From Paludisphaera soli (GTDB lineage Bacteria; Planctomycetota; Planctomycetia; Isosphaerales; Isosphaeraceae), in assembly GCF_011064595.1 (NCBI RefSeq), contig NZ_JAALJI010000019.1:1-64000 (forward strand): a stretch of DNA of 64,000 nt. Direction: 5' to 3'. A model generated the notes under the pieces. That model was not told where the DNA came from. It searched no databases and was given only the letters and a program-made list of their open reading frames with translations. This document shows, in pieces, positions 27,741 to 37,900 of this stretch (the first letter of the stretch is position 1; the number at the start of each line of letters is the position of its first letter). A program made the position numbers and the translations under genes.

Positions 27741-29747
27741 ATGAGCGGGTCCGAGGGGCTCAAGGCGGCGGAAGGCGAGGGGACGGGGCACTCCCCGACG
27801 CAGGCGCAGGAGAAGCCGGCCAACGGCGTGGCGGGGCTGAAGCACTGGCGGCACGACATGACGGCGGGCCTGCTGGTCTCCCTGATCTCGCTGCCGCTGT
27901 CGCTGGGGATCGCGGTGGCGTCGGGGGCCCCGCCGATCGCGGGCCTGTTCTCGGCGATCATCGCCGGGCTGCTGCTCCCCTTCCTGGGCGGGTCGTACGT
28001 GACGATCAGCGGGCCGGCGGCCGGGCTGGCGCCCGTGCTGCTCGCCGCGATGCTGACCCTGGGGCGGGGCGACCTGGCGACCGGATATCCCCTGCTCCTG
28101 GTCGTGATCTCGATCGTCGGCGTCATCCAGATCGTGCTCAGCGCCCTCAAGGCGGCCCGCTTCAGCGCGATCTTCCCGGCGGCGGTGGTGGAGGGGATGC
28201 TGGCCTCGATCGGCCTGATGATCATCGCCAAGCAGCTCCCGAACTTCCTGGGCGCCAAGTACCACGCGCACGAGTTCTTCGAGTACTTCGCCGAGACTCC
28301 GGCGGCCTTCCGGCACATGCAGCCCCGGGTCTTCGGGCTGGGCGTGGTGTGCCTGGCGCTGCTGTTCGCGCTCGGCTCGCGGCGCGCCGGGTCGCTCCGG
28401 AAGATCCCCCCCCAGCTGACGGTCGTCGTGCTGGGCATCGTCCTCGGCCGGGCGCTGGGCCTCGGGGACGGCGCGCTGATCCACCTGCCCGACCAGATCC
28501 TCGGGCACGGGATCGTCCTGCCGAACTTCACCGGCCTGTTCGGCGATCCGGCCCTCTGGGGCGCGGCCCTGGCCGCCGTCGTGACGTTGACGATGGTCGA
28601 CGGGGTGGAGTCGCTGGCGACCGCCCAGGCGATCGACAAGATCGACCCGTTCCGGAGGAAGTCGAGCCCGAACCGGGTCCTCTTCTCAATGGGGGCATTG
28701 AACATCGCGTCGAGCCTGGCCGGCGGCCTGACGATCATCCCGGGCGGGGTGAAGAGCAAGGCCTGCATCGTCGGCGGCGGGCGGACGCTGTGGGCGAACT
28801 TCTACAACGCCCTCTTCCTCCTCTTCTTCCTGTTCGTCGCGAGGCCGCTGATCGGCATGATCCCCCTGGCGGCGCTGGCGGCGATCCTGATCCACACCGG
28901 ATACAAGATGAGCGAGCCGGCCGTGTGGCGGCACGTCGGCCGCATCGGCCGCGAGCAGCTCGGCCTTTTCACGATCACGGTGGTCGCCACCCTCCTGACC
29001 GACCTGCTGATCGGGATCGGCGTGGGGATCGTCGCCAAGCTGGCCTTGAACCTGGCGTTCGCCGCTCGGGGCGAGGGGCCCTTCGAGGCGATCGCGAAGG
29101 CCCCCGGGCACCTGGCCGCCTTATTCCGCAGCCCGGTGGCCGGGGCTTCCGTCGAGGGGGGCTCGTACCACGTCCGCTTCGACGGGCCGCTCGTCTGCTT
29201 CAACTCGCTGCCGGTCAACCGCGCGCTGGCCGCGATCCCCCGCCAGGCGGATCGGCTCTTCCTGCACTTCCAGGAGGGCGTGACGGTCATCGACCACACG
29301 ACCTGCGAGAACCTGATCCACTTCGCCGAGGAGTTCGAGCACTCGGGGCGCGGGGCGGCCGAATTCGTCGGCATGGAGCTGCTCGGGAGGCTCTCCGACC
29401 ACGAGTCCTGCACCCGGATCCGCCAGATCAACCTGCCCGGCCCGGTCGCCCCCCGGCCGTCGCGAGCCATCCTCGGCGATCTCTGGGGCGGCCTGCCCAT
29501 CCTGTCCGCCGCGTCCGCCCTCCAGGGCCTGGCGATGGACGAGGCCATCAAGGACGCCTTCGACGAGCAGCCGGTCCACGCCGACCACCCCCGAGGGGTC
29601 CTGGTCCGGCTGGGGATGGTGCCGGTCGACCGCTACGTCAGGCACCCCGAGGGGGACCTCGCCGCCTTCTCCCTCCAGCAGCGCGACCCCCGCGGCGTCG
29701 ACTACGCCTCCGCGCCCGACGCGGAGCGGGCCCGGCCGATCATGTAG
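27741..29747 (+). CDS. SulP-family anion transporter
   Basis: 668 residues. After a polar 35-residue N-terminus, 10-12 hydrophobic segments span about 40-430 with SulP motifs WRHDMTAGLLVSLISLPLSLG, SGPAAGLAPV and FSMGALNIASSLAGGLTIIP. The C-terminal part (about 440-580) contains a STAS-like segment around LHFQEGVTVIDHTTCENL. Family members move sulfate, bicarbonate or other anions with Na+ or H+; substrate cannot be told from sequence, and no carbonic anhydrase gene is adjacent. TTGACA at 27574-27579 might be a -35 element, but no good -10 follows. Confidence 0.9.
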   Translation: MSGSEGLKAAEGEGTGHSPTQAQEKPANGVAGLKHWRHDMTAGLLVSLISLPLSLGIAVASGAPPIAGLFSAIIAGLLLPFLGGSYVTISGPAAGLAPVLLAAMLTLGRGDLATGYPLLLVVISIVGVIQIVLSALKAARFSAIFPAAVVEGMLASIGLMIIAKQLPNFLGAKYHAHEFFEYFAETPAAFRHMQPRVFGLGVVCLALLFALGSRRAGSLRKIPPQLTVVVLGIVLGRALGLGDGALIHLPDQILGHGIVLPNFTGLFGDPALWGAALAAVVTLTMVDGVESLATAQAIDKIDPFRRKSSPNRVLFSMGALNIASSLAGGLTIIPGGVKSKACIVGGGRTLWANFYNALFLLFFLFVARPLIGMIPLAALAAILIHTGYKMSEPAVWRHVGRIGREQLGLFTITVVATLLTDLLIGIGVGIVAKLALNLAFAARGEGPFEAIAKAPGHLAALFRSPVAGASVEGGSYHVRFDGPLVCFNSLPVNRALAAIPRQADRLFLHFQEGVTVIDHTTCENLIHFAEEFEHSGRGAAEFVGMELLGRLSDHESCTRIRQINLPGPVAPRPSRAILGDLWGGLPILSAASALQGLAMDEAIKDAFDEQPVHADHPRGVLVRLGMVPVDRYVRHPEGDLAAFSLQQRDPRGVDYASAPDAERARPIM

Positions 29748-29864
29748 CCGGCGGCGGCCCCCGGTCGCCGCGTCGGATCGCAGCTCCTCCTCCCGCGATC
29801 GACCGCGACGCAAACCCGATCGCGCGGGCGCCCTTCTCGGGTTCGGCCGGCCCAGGAGGGGGGC

Positions 29865-31271
29865 TCAGGGCCAGGAGAGGATCTCGCCGTCCGCGTCGAA
29901 CTGGACCTCGAACCCGCGTCCTTCGTCCCAGGGCACGCCGAAATGGATCTCCGCGTGGACCGGCCTGTCGTCATGACGCGTCAGCACGATCGCCCCACCC
30001 TCGACGGCCCCCAGCAACTTCCCCGCGGAGAGCTCGCCGCCGTCGTCCTCGTACTCCGCGCGTTCGTCGGCGGGGAGGGAATGGGAGGCCACGCCGCGTA
30101 AGACGTCGAGGACGTGCCGCTCCAGGCCGGGACGAAGTTCGGGCCAGCGTGCCCGGAGTCGGCCGCATTCGTCGCACAACGCGTCGAGGGCCGAGGCCAC
30201 GCGCGACGGGTCGGCTCGCTTCTCGAGGACGACCCTGAAGCCCAACTGGATGTCGGTCCAGTCGCAGGTCAGGCCGGCCGGCTCGTCCCACCAGATGGAG
30301 GGGGTGTCGCGGTCGTACGAGACTTCGAAAGGCCCGATCGCGGCGAGCCGGGCGTTCACGCGCTCATCGCGGCACGGCTTGGGATGGAGCGCCTCGGGGT
30401 GGGCGTCGCGAAACCGCTCGACCTCGCGGAGCCACGCCCGGACCTCGGGCGTCAGGTCTTCGGGAGGCTTGCCGGCGAAGCCTTCGTACTCGGCCAGGAC
30501 CTTCCGCAACGCCTTGTTGAGTCTGGGGGACTCGGGCGGCTCCTTCGCCGCAAGGGCGTTGAGCCTGTCGAGTTGTTCGTGGAGGCCGCCGATCGCGTCG
30601 CGCTGATATCTCAGATGATTCGAGCGTTTGATCCGTCGCGCCCGGTCTTCTTCGGCGAGTCGGGGGTCGAAGTCGGGACTCTTGCGAGGGTCGCCGTGTT
30701 TCTCGACGTCGCGGGCCAGGTCGTCCTGGTGGGCCGCGACGTACGCGTCGATCAGGCGCCCGACCTCCTCGCGGGTCTCGACCCCGTCGAACGGCCGGGA
30801 CTGCGGGCCGGCCTCCGGGGGCCCGCCGGGGCCGCCCCCCAGGACGTGCGAGACCCCGACGGCGACGTCCTCGCGCAGCCCCTGGATGATCCTCGCCACC
30901 TCCCCGGGGTCGTGGTTGCCGTCCCGCACGATCTCCTGGGCCTGAGAGAGGAGGGAGGGCCGGGCGGGAGACGATCGAAGGTCCCGGACGATCCCGGACG
31001 CCCCGATCGCTTCGAGGGCCCGCAAGGTCAGCGAGACCTGCAAGCCCACGTGCCCGTAGACGAACGCCCTCCGCCAGAGCTGCGGGTCGATCCCCCGGTC
31101 GTTCTCGTCCAGGAATCGGACCGCGATCACCGTGTTCGCGCCGGCCTCGGACAGCTGCGCGTGGAGCATCTTGAACGTATCGCCCGGGCTCGCGGCGGCC
31201 AGGGCCGTGCCGGAGAAGAACCACCAGTCGTGATAATCGGCCGCGTCTCGGAAGTAGGCCGGCGCGCTCAT
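29865..31271 (-). CDS. Hypothetical protein between SulP and Bax1 genes
   Basis: 468 residues from the ATG at 31271 (MSAPAYFRDAADYHDWWFFS). No signal peptide or membrane segment. The N-terminal 170 residues are alpha/beta with a GIDPQLWRRAFVYGH stretch. The middle (about 180-330) is strongly charged and helical, rich in Arg, Glu and Asp. The last 140 residues look like a separate beta-rich domain (VSYDRDTPSIWWDEP, GFEVQFDADGEI). I do not recognise the family and see no catalytic motif. It is on the opposite strand to all neighbours and interrupts the XPB-Bax1 pair. The start has only a weak ribosome site; the open frame extends 134 codons upstream. Confidence 0.7.
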   Translation of the reverse strand: MSAPAYFRDAADYHDWWFFSGTALAAASPGDTFKMLHAQLSEAGANTVIAVRFLDENDRGIDPQLWRRAFVYGHVGLQVSLTLRALEAIGASGIVRDLRSSPARPSLLSQAQEIVRDGNHDPGEVARIIQGLREDVAVGVSHVLGGGPGGPPEAGPQSRPFDGVETREEVGRLIDAYVAAHQDDLARDVEKHGDPRKSPDFDPRLAEEDRARRIKRSNHLRYQRDAIGGLHEQLDRLNALAAKEPPESPRLNKALRKVLAEYEGFAGKPPEDLTPEVRAWLREVERFRDAHPEALHPKPCRDERVNARLAAIGPFEVSYDRDTPSIWWDEPAGLTCDWTDIQLGFRVVLEKRADPSRVASALDALCDECGRLRARWPELRPGLERHVLDVLRGVASHSLPADERAEYEDDGGELSAGKLLGAVEGGAIVLTRHDDRPVHAEIHFGVPWDEGRGFEVQFDADGEILSWP

Positions 31272-31822
31272 GGAAATCCACCCACGGCCGCGCCCGGGCC
31301 ACGGCCCGTCTCGCCCTTCTCGAGGAACCGATCGTGAACGGGCCACGTCCCCCGCCAGTGCCGGGCGGCGACCGGGGGAAGCCCAGGATTCCGGCCCGGT
31401 CGTTCGGGCTGGGCCTCGGGCTCTCGCCTGGACCGGGGACGGCCCGTCGCCCGCCCTTCCGAGCCGCTCGACCTCGACGCGCGGCGCCTTGGCCTGCCGT
31501 CGGATCGGGTGGAGGAGTTGCTCGGCGGATCGCCCGCCATCCCTCGACCGTGGTTTTACACGAGCGGGCGGGCGAATCGCTACAGGCAAGCGGTCGGAGG
31601 ACCGGCGGATCGCACCACTTCCGGGCCCGCGATCGGGTAAGATGGATCCCCGTGCGGCGCGGAGCGAAGACAACCCGGAACGGCCCGGCGGGCCGGACGA
31701 AGCGAGGACGAAGTGGACGAACCCAGCCGACCCGGCGAGCCAGGCCGCGCCCCGCGCCGCTCGTCCCGAGTCGCCCCCGCGCCGGGCCGACCGGCGCGAG
31801 GCGAGCCCGAGGGGGCCCCCCG
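31272..31822. other. Divergent intergenic region upstream of Bax1
   Basis: 551 bp without a supported gene. A TAAGAT box at 31638-31643 in the context GGTAAGATGG is a candidate -10 for the plus strand, about 180 bp before the Bax1 start. The rest is GC-rich, with no repeats found. Open frames cross it on both strands, but their composition (Arg/Pro/Gly-rich) is that of non-coding shadows. Confidence 0.4.
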
Positions 31823-33109
31823 ATGCTGACCGGCGACCTGGTGCGGGTGAGGACCAGCAAGGAGCGGGTCCTGCCGCTCTACCTGAACCGCGAGAGCGCG
31901 CAGTGGCTGGAGGCCGCCGAGAGCCTGCTGGCGATCTTCCGCGAGGGGGTCGGCATGACCCGGGGCGAGATCGAGGGGGAGATCGACGAGCTGTTCGGCG
32001 GCGGCGGCAAGGCGACGCTCGTGCATCGCGGCCTGGCGAAGGTCCTGGAGGACGGCGCCGAGTTCGAGGTCGTCGCCGACGTCCCTCCCGACGTCATCCG
32101 CGAGAAGGTCTTCACCGCCGCCGCCGCCCACCGCAAGGCCCTCGCCCAGGCCCACCCCCACGACGGCAACCCGCTGCCCGAGGCCGGCCGAGGCCCCCGC
32201 CCCCCCTTCCGCCGCGACGAGGTCCTGGAGGCCGTGGCCCAGGAGCTGAAGGTCGAGCCGAAGACCCTGATCGACGGCCTCTTCGCCGACCTCCGCGACG
32301 AAAACCGGATGCTCTCGTTTCAGGACATGACCGCCCAGCGGCTGGTCGACCGCTACAACACGGCGCTCGCTCAGGCGGTCCTTCTGCGGTCGGTCCGGGT
32401 GATGGTCGAGGTCCGGGGCGAGACCCCCGCGCGGTATCGCCAGCTCTTCCGCCAGCTCAAGTTCCACCGGCTCCTCTACCGCGTGACCGGCTCGATGCGC
32501 GAGGGCTACACGTTCCACATCGACGGCCCCCTGAGCCTGTTCAGCGCGACGACGCGGTACGGCCTCCAGATGGCGCTCTTCCTCCCCACGCTGCTCCGCT
32601 GCCACGATTTCCGCCTCGACGCCGAGCTGCGCTGGGGGCCGAAGCGCGAGCCCCGCAGCTTCCACGTCGACGCCAACGTCGGCCTGGTGTCGCACACGGC
32701 CGACACGGGCGTCTACGTCCCGCCCGAGGTCCCCGCCTTCGCCGAACGCTTCCGCCAGGTCGCCCCCGCCTGGGACCTGACCGAGACCACCGAGATCGTC
32801 GAACTCGGCCGCGAGGGGGTCTGGGTCCCGGACTATCGCGCCGTGCACAGGAAGACCGGCGTGGACGTGTTCGTCGAGGTCGTCGGCTTCTGGAAGAAGG
32901 CCACGCTCGACCGCCTGCTGGACCAGCTCCCGCGCCTGGGGCCCCCCCGGTTCGTGATGGTCGTTTCCGAGAAGTTGAAGGTCGACGAGGACGCGCTGGA
33001 GAAGCTCCCCGGCCCGATCCTCTGGTTCAAGGAAATCCCCAGCGCCCCCGAGCTGGCGGCGCTGCTGGAGCGGTTCCTCCCCGGTAAACAGGAAAGCATG
33101 CTGAAATGA
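31823..33109 (+). CDS. DUF790 nuclease, Bax1-like partner of XPB
   Basis: 428 residues from the ATG at 31823. The opening MLTGDLVRVRTSKERVLPLY is the DUF790/Bax1 signature. The C-terminal part holds a PD-(D/E)xK-type nuclease core: VWVPDYRAVH near 333-342 followed by VDVFVEVVGFWKK, with Asp336 and the Glu of VEVV as likely metal ligands. Bax1 binds XPB in archaea and forms a helicase-nuclease pair that cuts near DNA lesions; the matching helicase is 4 kb upstream. The stop overlaps the start of the KDPG aldolase gene (ATGA), so the two are co-translated although functionally unrelated. Confidence 0.88.
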   Translation: MLTGDLVRVRTSKERVLPLYLNRESAQWLEAAESLLAIFREGVGMTRGEIEGEIDELFGGGGKATLVHRGLAKVLEDGAEFEVVADVPPDVIREKVFTAAAAHRKALAQAHPHDGNPLPEAGRGPRPPFRRDEVLEAVAQELKVEPKTLIDGLFADLRDENRMLSFQDMTAQRLVDRYNTALAQAVLLRSVRVMVEVRGETPARYRQLFRQLKFHRLLYRVTGSMREGYTFHIDGPLSLFSATTRYGLQMALFLPTLLRCHDFRLDAELRWGPKREPRSFHVDANVGLVSHTADTGVYVPPEVPAFAERFRQVAPAWDLTETTEIVELGREGVWVPDYRAVHRKTGVDVFVEVVGFWKKATLDRLLDQLPRLGPPRFVMVVSEKLKVDEDALEKLPGPILWFKEIPSAPELAALLERFLPGKQESMLK

Positions 33110-33756
33110 GTCGCGAGAAGAACCTCAGGCGGATCCTCGAAGGCGGCATCGTGGCGGTCGTCCGGGCGGAGTCGGGCGAGTCCCTGGTGAAGGTCGTCGA
33201 GGCCCTGGCCGACGGCGGCGTGACGGCGGCCGAGATCACCTTCACCGTCCCCGACGCCCTGGACGTGATCCGCGACGCCCGCCGCGCCCTGGGCGACGCC
33301 GTGGTCCTGGGCGCCGGCACGGTGCTCGACCCCGAGACCGCCCGGGCGGCGATCCTCGCCGGGGCCGAATACCTCGTCAGCCCGACCGTGAACCTTGAGG
33401 TGATCCGCCTGGCCCGCCGCTACGACAAGGCGGTGATGCCCGGCGCGTTCACCCCCACCGAGATCCTCGCCGCCTGGGAGGCCGGGGCCGACGTGGTGAA
33501 GGTCTTCCCGGCCGAGATCGGCGGCCCCCCGTTCCTGAAAGCCGTGCGCGGGCCCCTGCCCCAGGTCCGGCTCATGCCCACCGGCGGCGTCGACCTGGCC
33601 ACGGCCGATGCGTTCCTGAAGGCCGGCGCGTGCTGCCTGGGCGTCGGCGGCTCGCTCGTCGAGCCCAAGGCCGTCGCCGCCGGCGACTTCGCCCGCATCC
33701 GCGACCTGGCCTCGAAATACGCCGCGATCGTCAAGGCGTTCCGCGCGACGGCCTGA
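33106..33756 (+). CDS. eda: 2-dehydro-3-deoxy-phosphogluconate / 4-hydroxy-2-oxoglutarate aldolase
   Basis: 216 residues, typical for the family. A TIM-barrel class I aldolase: GGIVAVVRAESGE, the general-base Glu in AAEITFTVP, and the Schiff-base lysine K132 in DVVKVFPAE, followed by MPTGGVDLATADAFL. It splits KDPG to pyruvate and glyceraldehyde-3-phosphate in the Entner-Doudoroff pathway, or acts on related 2-keto acids. It overlaps the Bax1 gene by 4 bp. No other Entner-Doudoroff gene is in the window, so it may serve galactonate or uronate breakdown. Confidence 0.92.
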   Translation: MSREKNLRRILEGGIVAVVRAESGESLVKVVEALADGGVTAAEITFTVPDALDVIRDARRALGDAVVLGAGTVLDPETARAAILAGAEYLVSPTVNLEVIRLARRYDKAVMPGAFTPTEILAAWEAGADVVKVFPAEIGGPPFLKAVRGPLPQVRLMPTGGVDLATADAFLKAGACCLGVGGSLVEPKAVAAGDFARIRDLASKYAAIVKAFRATA

Positions 33757-33842
33757 GGCCGGTTCGCCGGCGGCGGTCTCGCCGGGCCTTCGCGAGGAGA
33801 GGACGCGTCCCGAGACGAACACCCCCTGGAGCCGAGCCGCCG

Positions 33843-34901
33843 ATGAACCACCCCCGTCGCAGGCGTCCTTTCGGGCCGCTCTTCTGGTCCACCCTGGCGG
33901 TCGCGGGGCTGGCGGTCCTGGGCCTGGCCGTCCGCGAGGTGGATTCTCGCTGGGGGCCTTCGTGGCGGGCCCGCGGCCTCGCGGCCGAGATGCGGAACCC
34001 CGACCCCCGGGTCGGCCTGCCCGCCGCCCGCGCTCTGAGTAAGGCCGGCGATCCCGCGATCCCGAGGCTGGTCGAGGCCCTGCGGGACGGCGACCCCGCC
34101 GTCCGTCGCCGCGCCTCCTGGGCCCTCGGGCTCGTGATCCCCCTGCCGGCGGCGGCGATCCCGGCCCTGGGCGCCGCGATCCGCGACGACGACGCGGAGG
34201 TTCGGCGGCGGGCGGCCGACGCCCTGGCCCGCTTCGGGCCCGAGGCCGCCTCGCAGGCCGCCGCGCTGAGAGCCGCGCTGGGCGACCCCGACCCGGACGT
34301 CCGCTTCGGCGCAGCCCGTTGCCTGGCACGGGTCGAGGCGAGCGAGTCCGAGGCTCTGCGGCAAGGCGTCCTGGACCTCCTGACCGTCCCGGTCGTCCAC
34401 CGCCTCGCCGATCCCGGCGGCGTCCCGAACGATCCCGACCCCACCGCCCCGGCCGACCTGCTCAAACGGATGAGCCCCGAGACGCAGGCCCGCGGCGTGG
34501 GCCTCCTGGCCAGCCTGCTCGGGTCCGACGACGCGCCCGCCCGCCGCGCCGCGGCCGCGTCCCTGCTCGTCCTCTCCGATGCGGCCGGCCCCGCCTCGCC
34601 GGAGCTGGAGAAGGCGTCGCGGTCGGACGACCTCGCGACGCGCTGCCTGGCGACGCTGGCCCTGGTGGAGATGGAAGGCTGGGAGCGAGGCCGGGCGCGG
34701 GCGACGCTGCGCGAGCTGCTCGAAGCGGGGGCCTTGCATCCCGGCGTCGTCCCGCCCCGGACCTTGCAGGAAGTGCAGTGGGTGCTGACCGCGAACCTGG
34801 AGGGGGGCTCGGAGATCTATCAGCCGGTCCACGTCCTGCGCGACCTGGCGGTCGAGCTGAGCCGGGCGGGGGCCCGCCCCGCGCCGGCCTCGCCCGAGTG
34901 A
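33843..34901 (+). CDS. Membrane-anchored HEAT-repeat protein
   Basis: 352 residues. A basic tail (MNHPRRRRPFG) precedes one hydrophobic helix (about 12-29), then the chain is built of HEAT repeats (NPDPRVGLPAARALSKAGDP, DGDPAVRRRASWALG, DDDAEVRRRAADALARFGP, DPDPDVRFGAARCLARV). Predicted topology is cytoplasmic N-terminus with repeats in the periplasm. It is probably a protein-interaction scaffold of unknown partner. The ribosome site is weak (GGAG 15 nt upstream). It converges on the histidine kinase gene with a 7-bp gap. Confidence 0.83.
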   Translation: MNHPRRRRPFGPLFWSTLAVAGLAVLGLAVREVDSRWGPSWRARGLAAEMRNPDPRVGLPAARALSKAGDPAIPRLVEALRDGDPAVRRRASWALGLVIPLPAAAIPALGAAIRDDDAEVRRRAADALARFGPEAASQAAALRAALGDPDPDVRFGAARCLARVEASESEALRQGVLDLLTVPVVHRLADPGGVPNDPDPTAPADLLKRMSPETQARGVGLLASLLGSDDAPARRAAAASLLVLSDAAGPASPELEKASRSDDLATRCLATLALVEMEGWERGRARATLRELLEAGALHPGVVPPRTLQEVQWVLTANLEGGSEIYQPVHVLRDLAVELSRAGARPAPASPE

Positions 34902-34908
34902 GCAGGCC

Positions 34909-37900
34909 TCAGCCCCGGGGGGCGAGTTCGGCCAGGAGGCGTTCGAGGTCGGCGAAGTCGACGGGCTTGACGAGGTGGGCGTCGCAGCCGGCGGCGCGGG
35001 AGAGGTCGCGGTCGGCCTGCTGGCCCCAGCCGGTGAGGGCGACGACGAGGATCCCGCGGCCCCAGGGGGCCTCGCGGATCCGGCGGGTGGCGTCGTAGCC
35101 GTTGAGCCGGGGCATGCCGACGTCCATCAGGATGACGTCGGGGCGGAAGTCCTCGGCGGCGGCGACGGCCTCCAGGCCGTCGTGGGCCACCCGGACGCGG
35201 CTCCCCAGGAGCTTGAGGATCTCGGCCATCGAGGCGGCCGAGTCGCGGCTGTCGTCGACGACCAGGATGCGGAGCCGGCCTATCGCCGGGCCGGCGTCGG
35301 GGTGAGGTTCCTCGCTCGCGGCAGCCTCGGCCTCGGCCGGGACGGGGAGGCGGACGGTGAACGTGCTGCCGAGGCCGGGGCCCTCGCTGGCGGCGGCGAC
35401 CGTGCCGCCGTGCATCTCGACGAGGCCCCTCACCAGGGCCAGGCCGATGCCCAGGCCCCCGGCCATGCGCTCGTCGCCGCGGTCGACCTGCGAGAACATG
35501 TCGAACAGCCGGGGGAGCGCCTCCGGCGGGATGCCGAGGCCGTCGTCGCCGACCTCGACGACCACCTCGGTCCCCTCGCGACGCGACGAGAGCCGGATCC
35601 GCCCCCCCCGGGGGGTGTACTTGGCCGAGTTGGTCAGCAGGTTGCCGAAGACCTGGGCGAGCCGGGTCACGTCGGCGTCGAGCCGGACCGGGCCGGCGGC
35701 GAGGTCGACGGCCAGCTCGTGCCCCGAGGCGTCGATCAGCGGCCTGGCCGTCTCGACGGCGGCGGCGACCACCTCGTCCAGGGTCACCGGCCCGCGCCGC
35801 AGCTCCAGCTTGTTCTGGTTGATCCGCGAGACGTCCAGCAGGTCGTCGATCAGCCGGACCATGTGGCCCAGCTGCCGCGACATCATGTCGCGCGCCCAGG
35901 CCACGGGGGCCGGGACCTCGGCCTGGCGCATGAGCTGCAGGCCGTTGCGGAGCGGGGCCAGCGGGTTGCGCAGCTCGTGCGCCAGGAGGGCCAGGAACTC
36001 GACCTTGCGGCGGTCCTCCTCGCGAAGCTCGGCGTAGAGGCGGGCGTTCTCGACGGCCACCGCGGCGACGTGGGCGAGCTGGACGATCACCGCCTCGTCC
36101 AGCTCGGTGAAGTCCCCCTCCTCCTTGTCGGAGAGCTGCAGCAGGCCGAGGCTGCGGCCGTCGCGGCCGACGAGCGGGGCGGCGAGCCAGCCCCGCATCG
36201 GCGGGTGCTCGGCGGCGTGGCCGCTGAAGTTCCGCCAGCCGGGGTGGGCCTCCAGCTCGGCCTGGGTCAATCGCATCGGCCGGCCCGACCGGGCGACCCG
36301 GGCGTAGATCCCCGCGCCGGTCGGCTCGACCGCGAAGTCGCGCCATCGGGCGTACTTGTCGGACATCGAGACGGTCGTGATCGCCTGGGCCCAGTCGTCG
36401 CCGACGGTCAGGCTGCTGACCGCCTGGTGGGCGCCGACGACGCCCCTCGTCTGCTCGACCATCGCCCGGAGCACGCCCTCGAGCGATCCGGCGGCGTGGA
36501 TCGCCAGCGCCGCGTCGGCCATCCGCCGCAAGAGCCGCGATCGCTCCCGCTCGCGGAGGAGCAGCCGCGCCTGCCGCTCCTCGTCGCGCTTCTGGGCGCT
36601 CACGTCCACGGTCACGCCGTCGAACCGGATCGGCGTCCCGTCGGGGGCGTACGACGCGCCGCCGATCGCCCGGATCCACTTCATGTCGCCGGTGGTCGGC
36701 TCGACCGTCCGGTAGTGGACGTCGTAGCCGACCCGCCCGCCGATCGAGGACTCGATCCCCCGACGCGTCGGCTCGCGGTCCTCGGGGTGGATCCGCGCGT
36801 AGAAGTCGTCGAGCGTCGGCCGGGACGAGGCGGGGAGGTGGAAATGCTGCTTGACCCGCTCGTCCCAGGTCATGTCGAACGAGGGGAGGTCGCAGTACCA
36901 GAAGCCGACGCCGGAGAGCCGCACGGCGTAGTCCAGCCGCGACCGGCTCTCGGCCAGGGCCCGCGCCGCGGCGGCCCGCTCCGAGACGTCGCGCGAGACG
37001 GCCAGCATGTGGAACCTGCCCCCGGGCGCGGGCATCGGCCCGGCCGAGGACTCCATGTGGCGGCGGGTGCCGCGCCGGCCGATCATCTCGTATTCGAGCG
37101 TCCCGCGCTCGCCCCGGCAGACCCGCGCGATGAAGGCGGCGAAGGCCTCGCGATGCTCGGGCGCGATCGACTCGCCGATCGGGCGGCCGACGACCTCGCC
37201 GGCCTCGGCCTCGACCATCGCCAGCCCCGCCGGGTTCATCTGGAGCACCCGCCCCGACGCGTCGACGAGCTTGACGCAGTCGGGCGTGGTCTCGACCATC
37301 GCCCGGTACCGCGCCTCGCTCGCCTTCAGCTCGCGCGTGACCCGGGCCCGCTCCAGCGACTCCCAGCAGCGGTCGACGACCGTGCGCAAGAGGGCGACCT
37401 CCTCGTCGGTCCAGCGCCGTGGGGAGGCCTGGTGGACGGCCATCGCGGCGATCAGCCGGCCCTCCTTGTGCAGCGGCACGCAGACCACCGCCCGGATCCG
37501 CGTCGCCCGGTAGGCCTCGCGGTCCTCCCCCGCCTCGGCGTCGACCTCGGAGTCCTCCAGGACGAACGGCTCGTTGGCCGCCATCCGCCGCTCCAGGGCG
37601 GCCCCGAAGGCGGCCAGCGGCCAGCGGCCCACGATGCTGGGGACCCCCCGCGCGTGGTCGCCGGTGATCACGAAGACCGACTCGTCCTCGACCTCGGCGT
37701 AGGCGCAGCGGTCGGCCCCCAGGTGCTCGGCCAGCAGCCTCGCGGCGACGGCCGGGATCTCGCCCGGGTCGGTCGCCTCCTGCGAGGCCGTCGCCAGGTC
37801 CACCAGGAAGCGCAGCCGCCCCTCGCTCGCCCGCAGGGCGCGCTCGGCGGCCTTCGCGGCCGAGACGTCCCGCGCGATCTTGGAGGCGGCCACCACCCGG

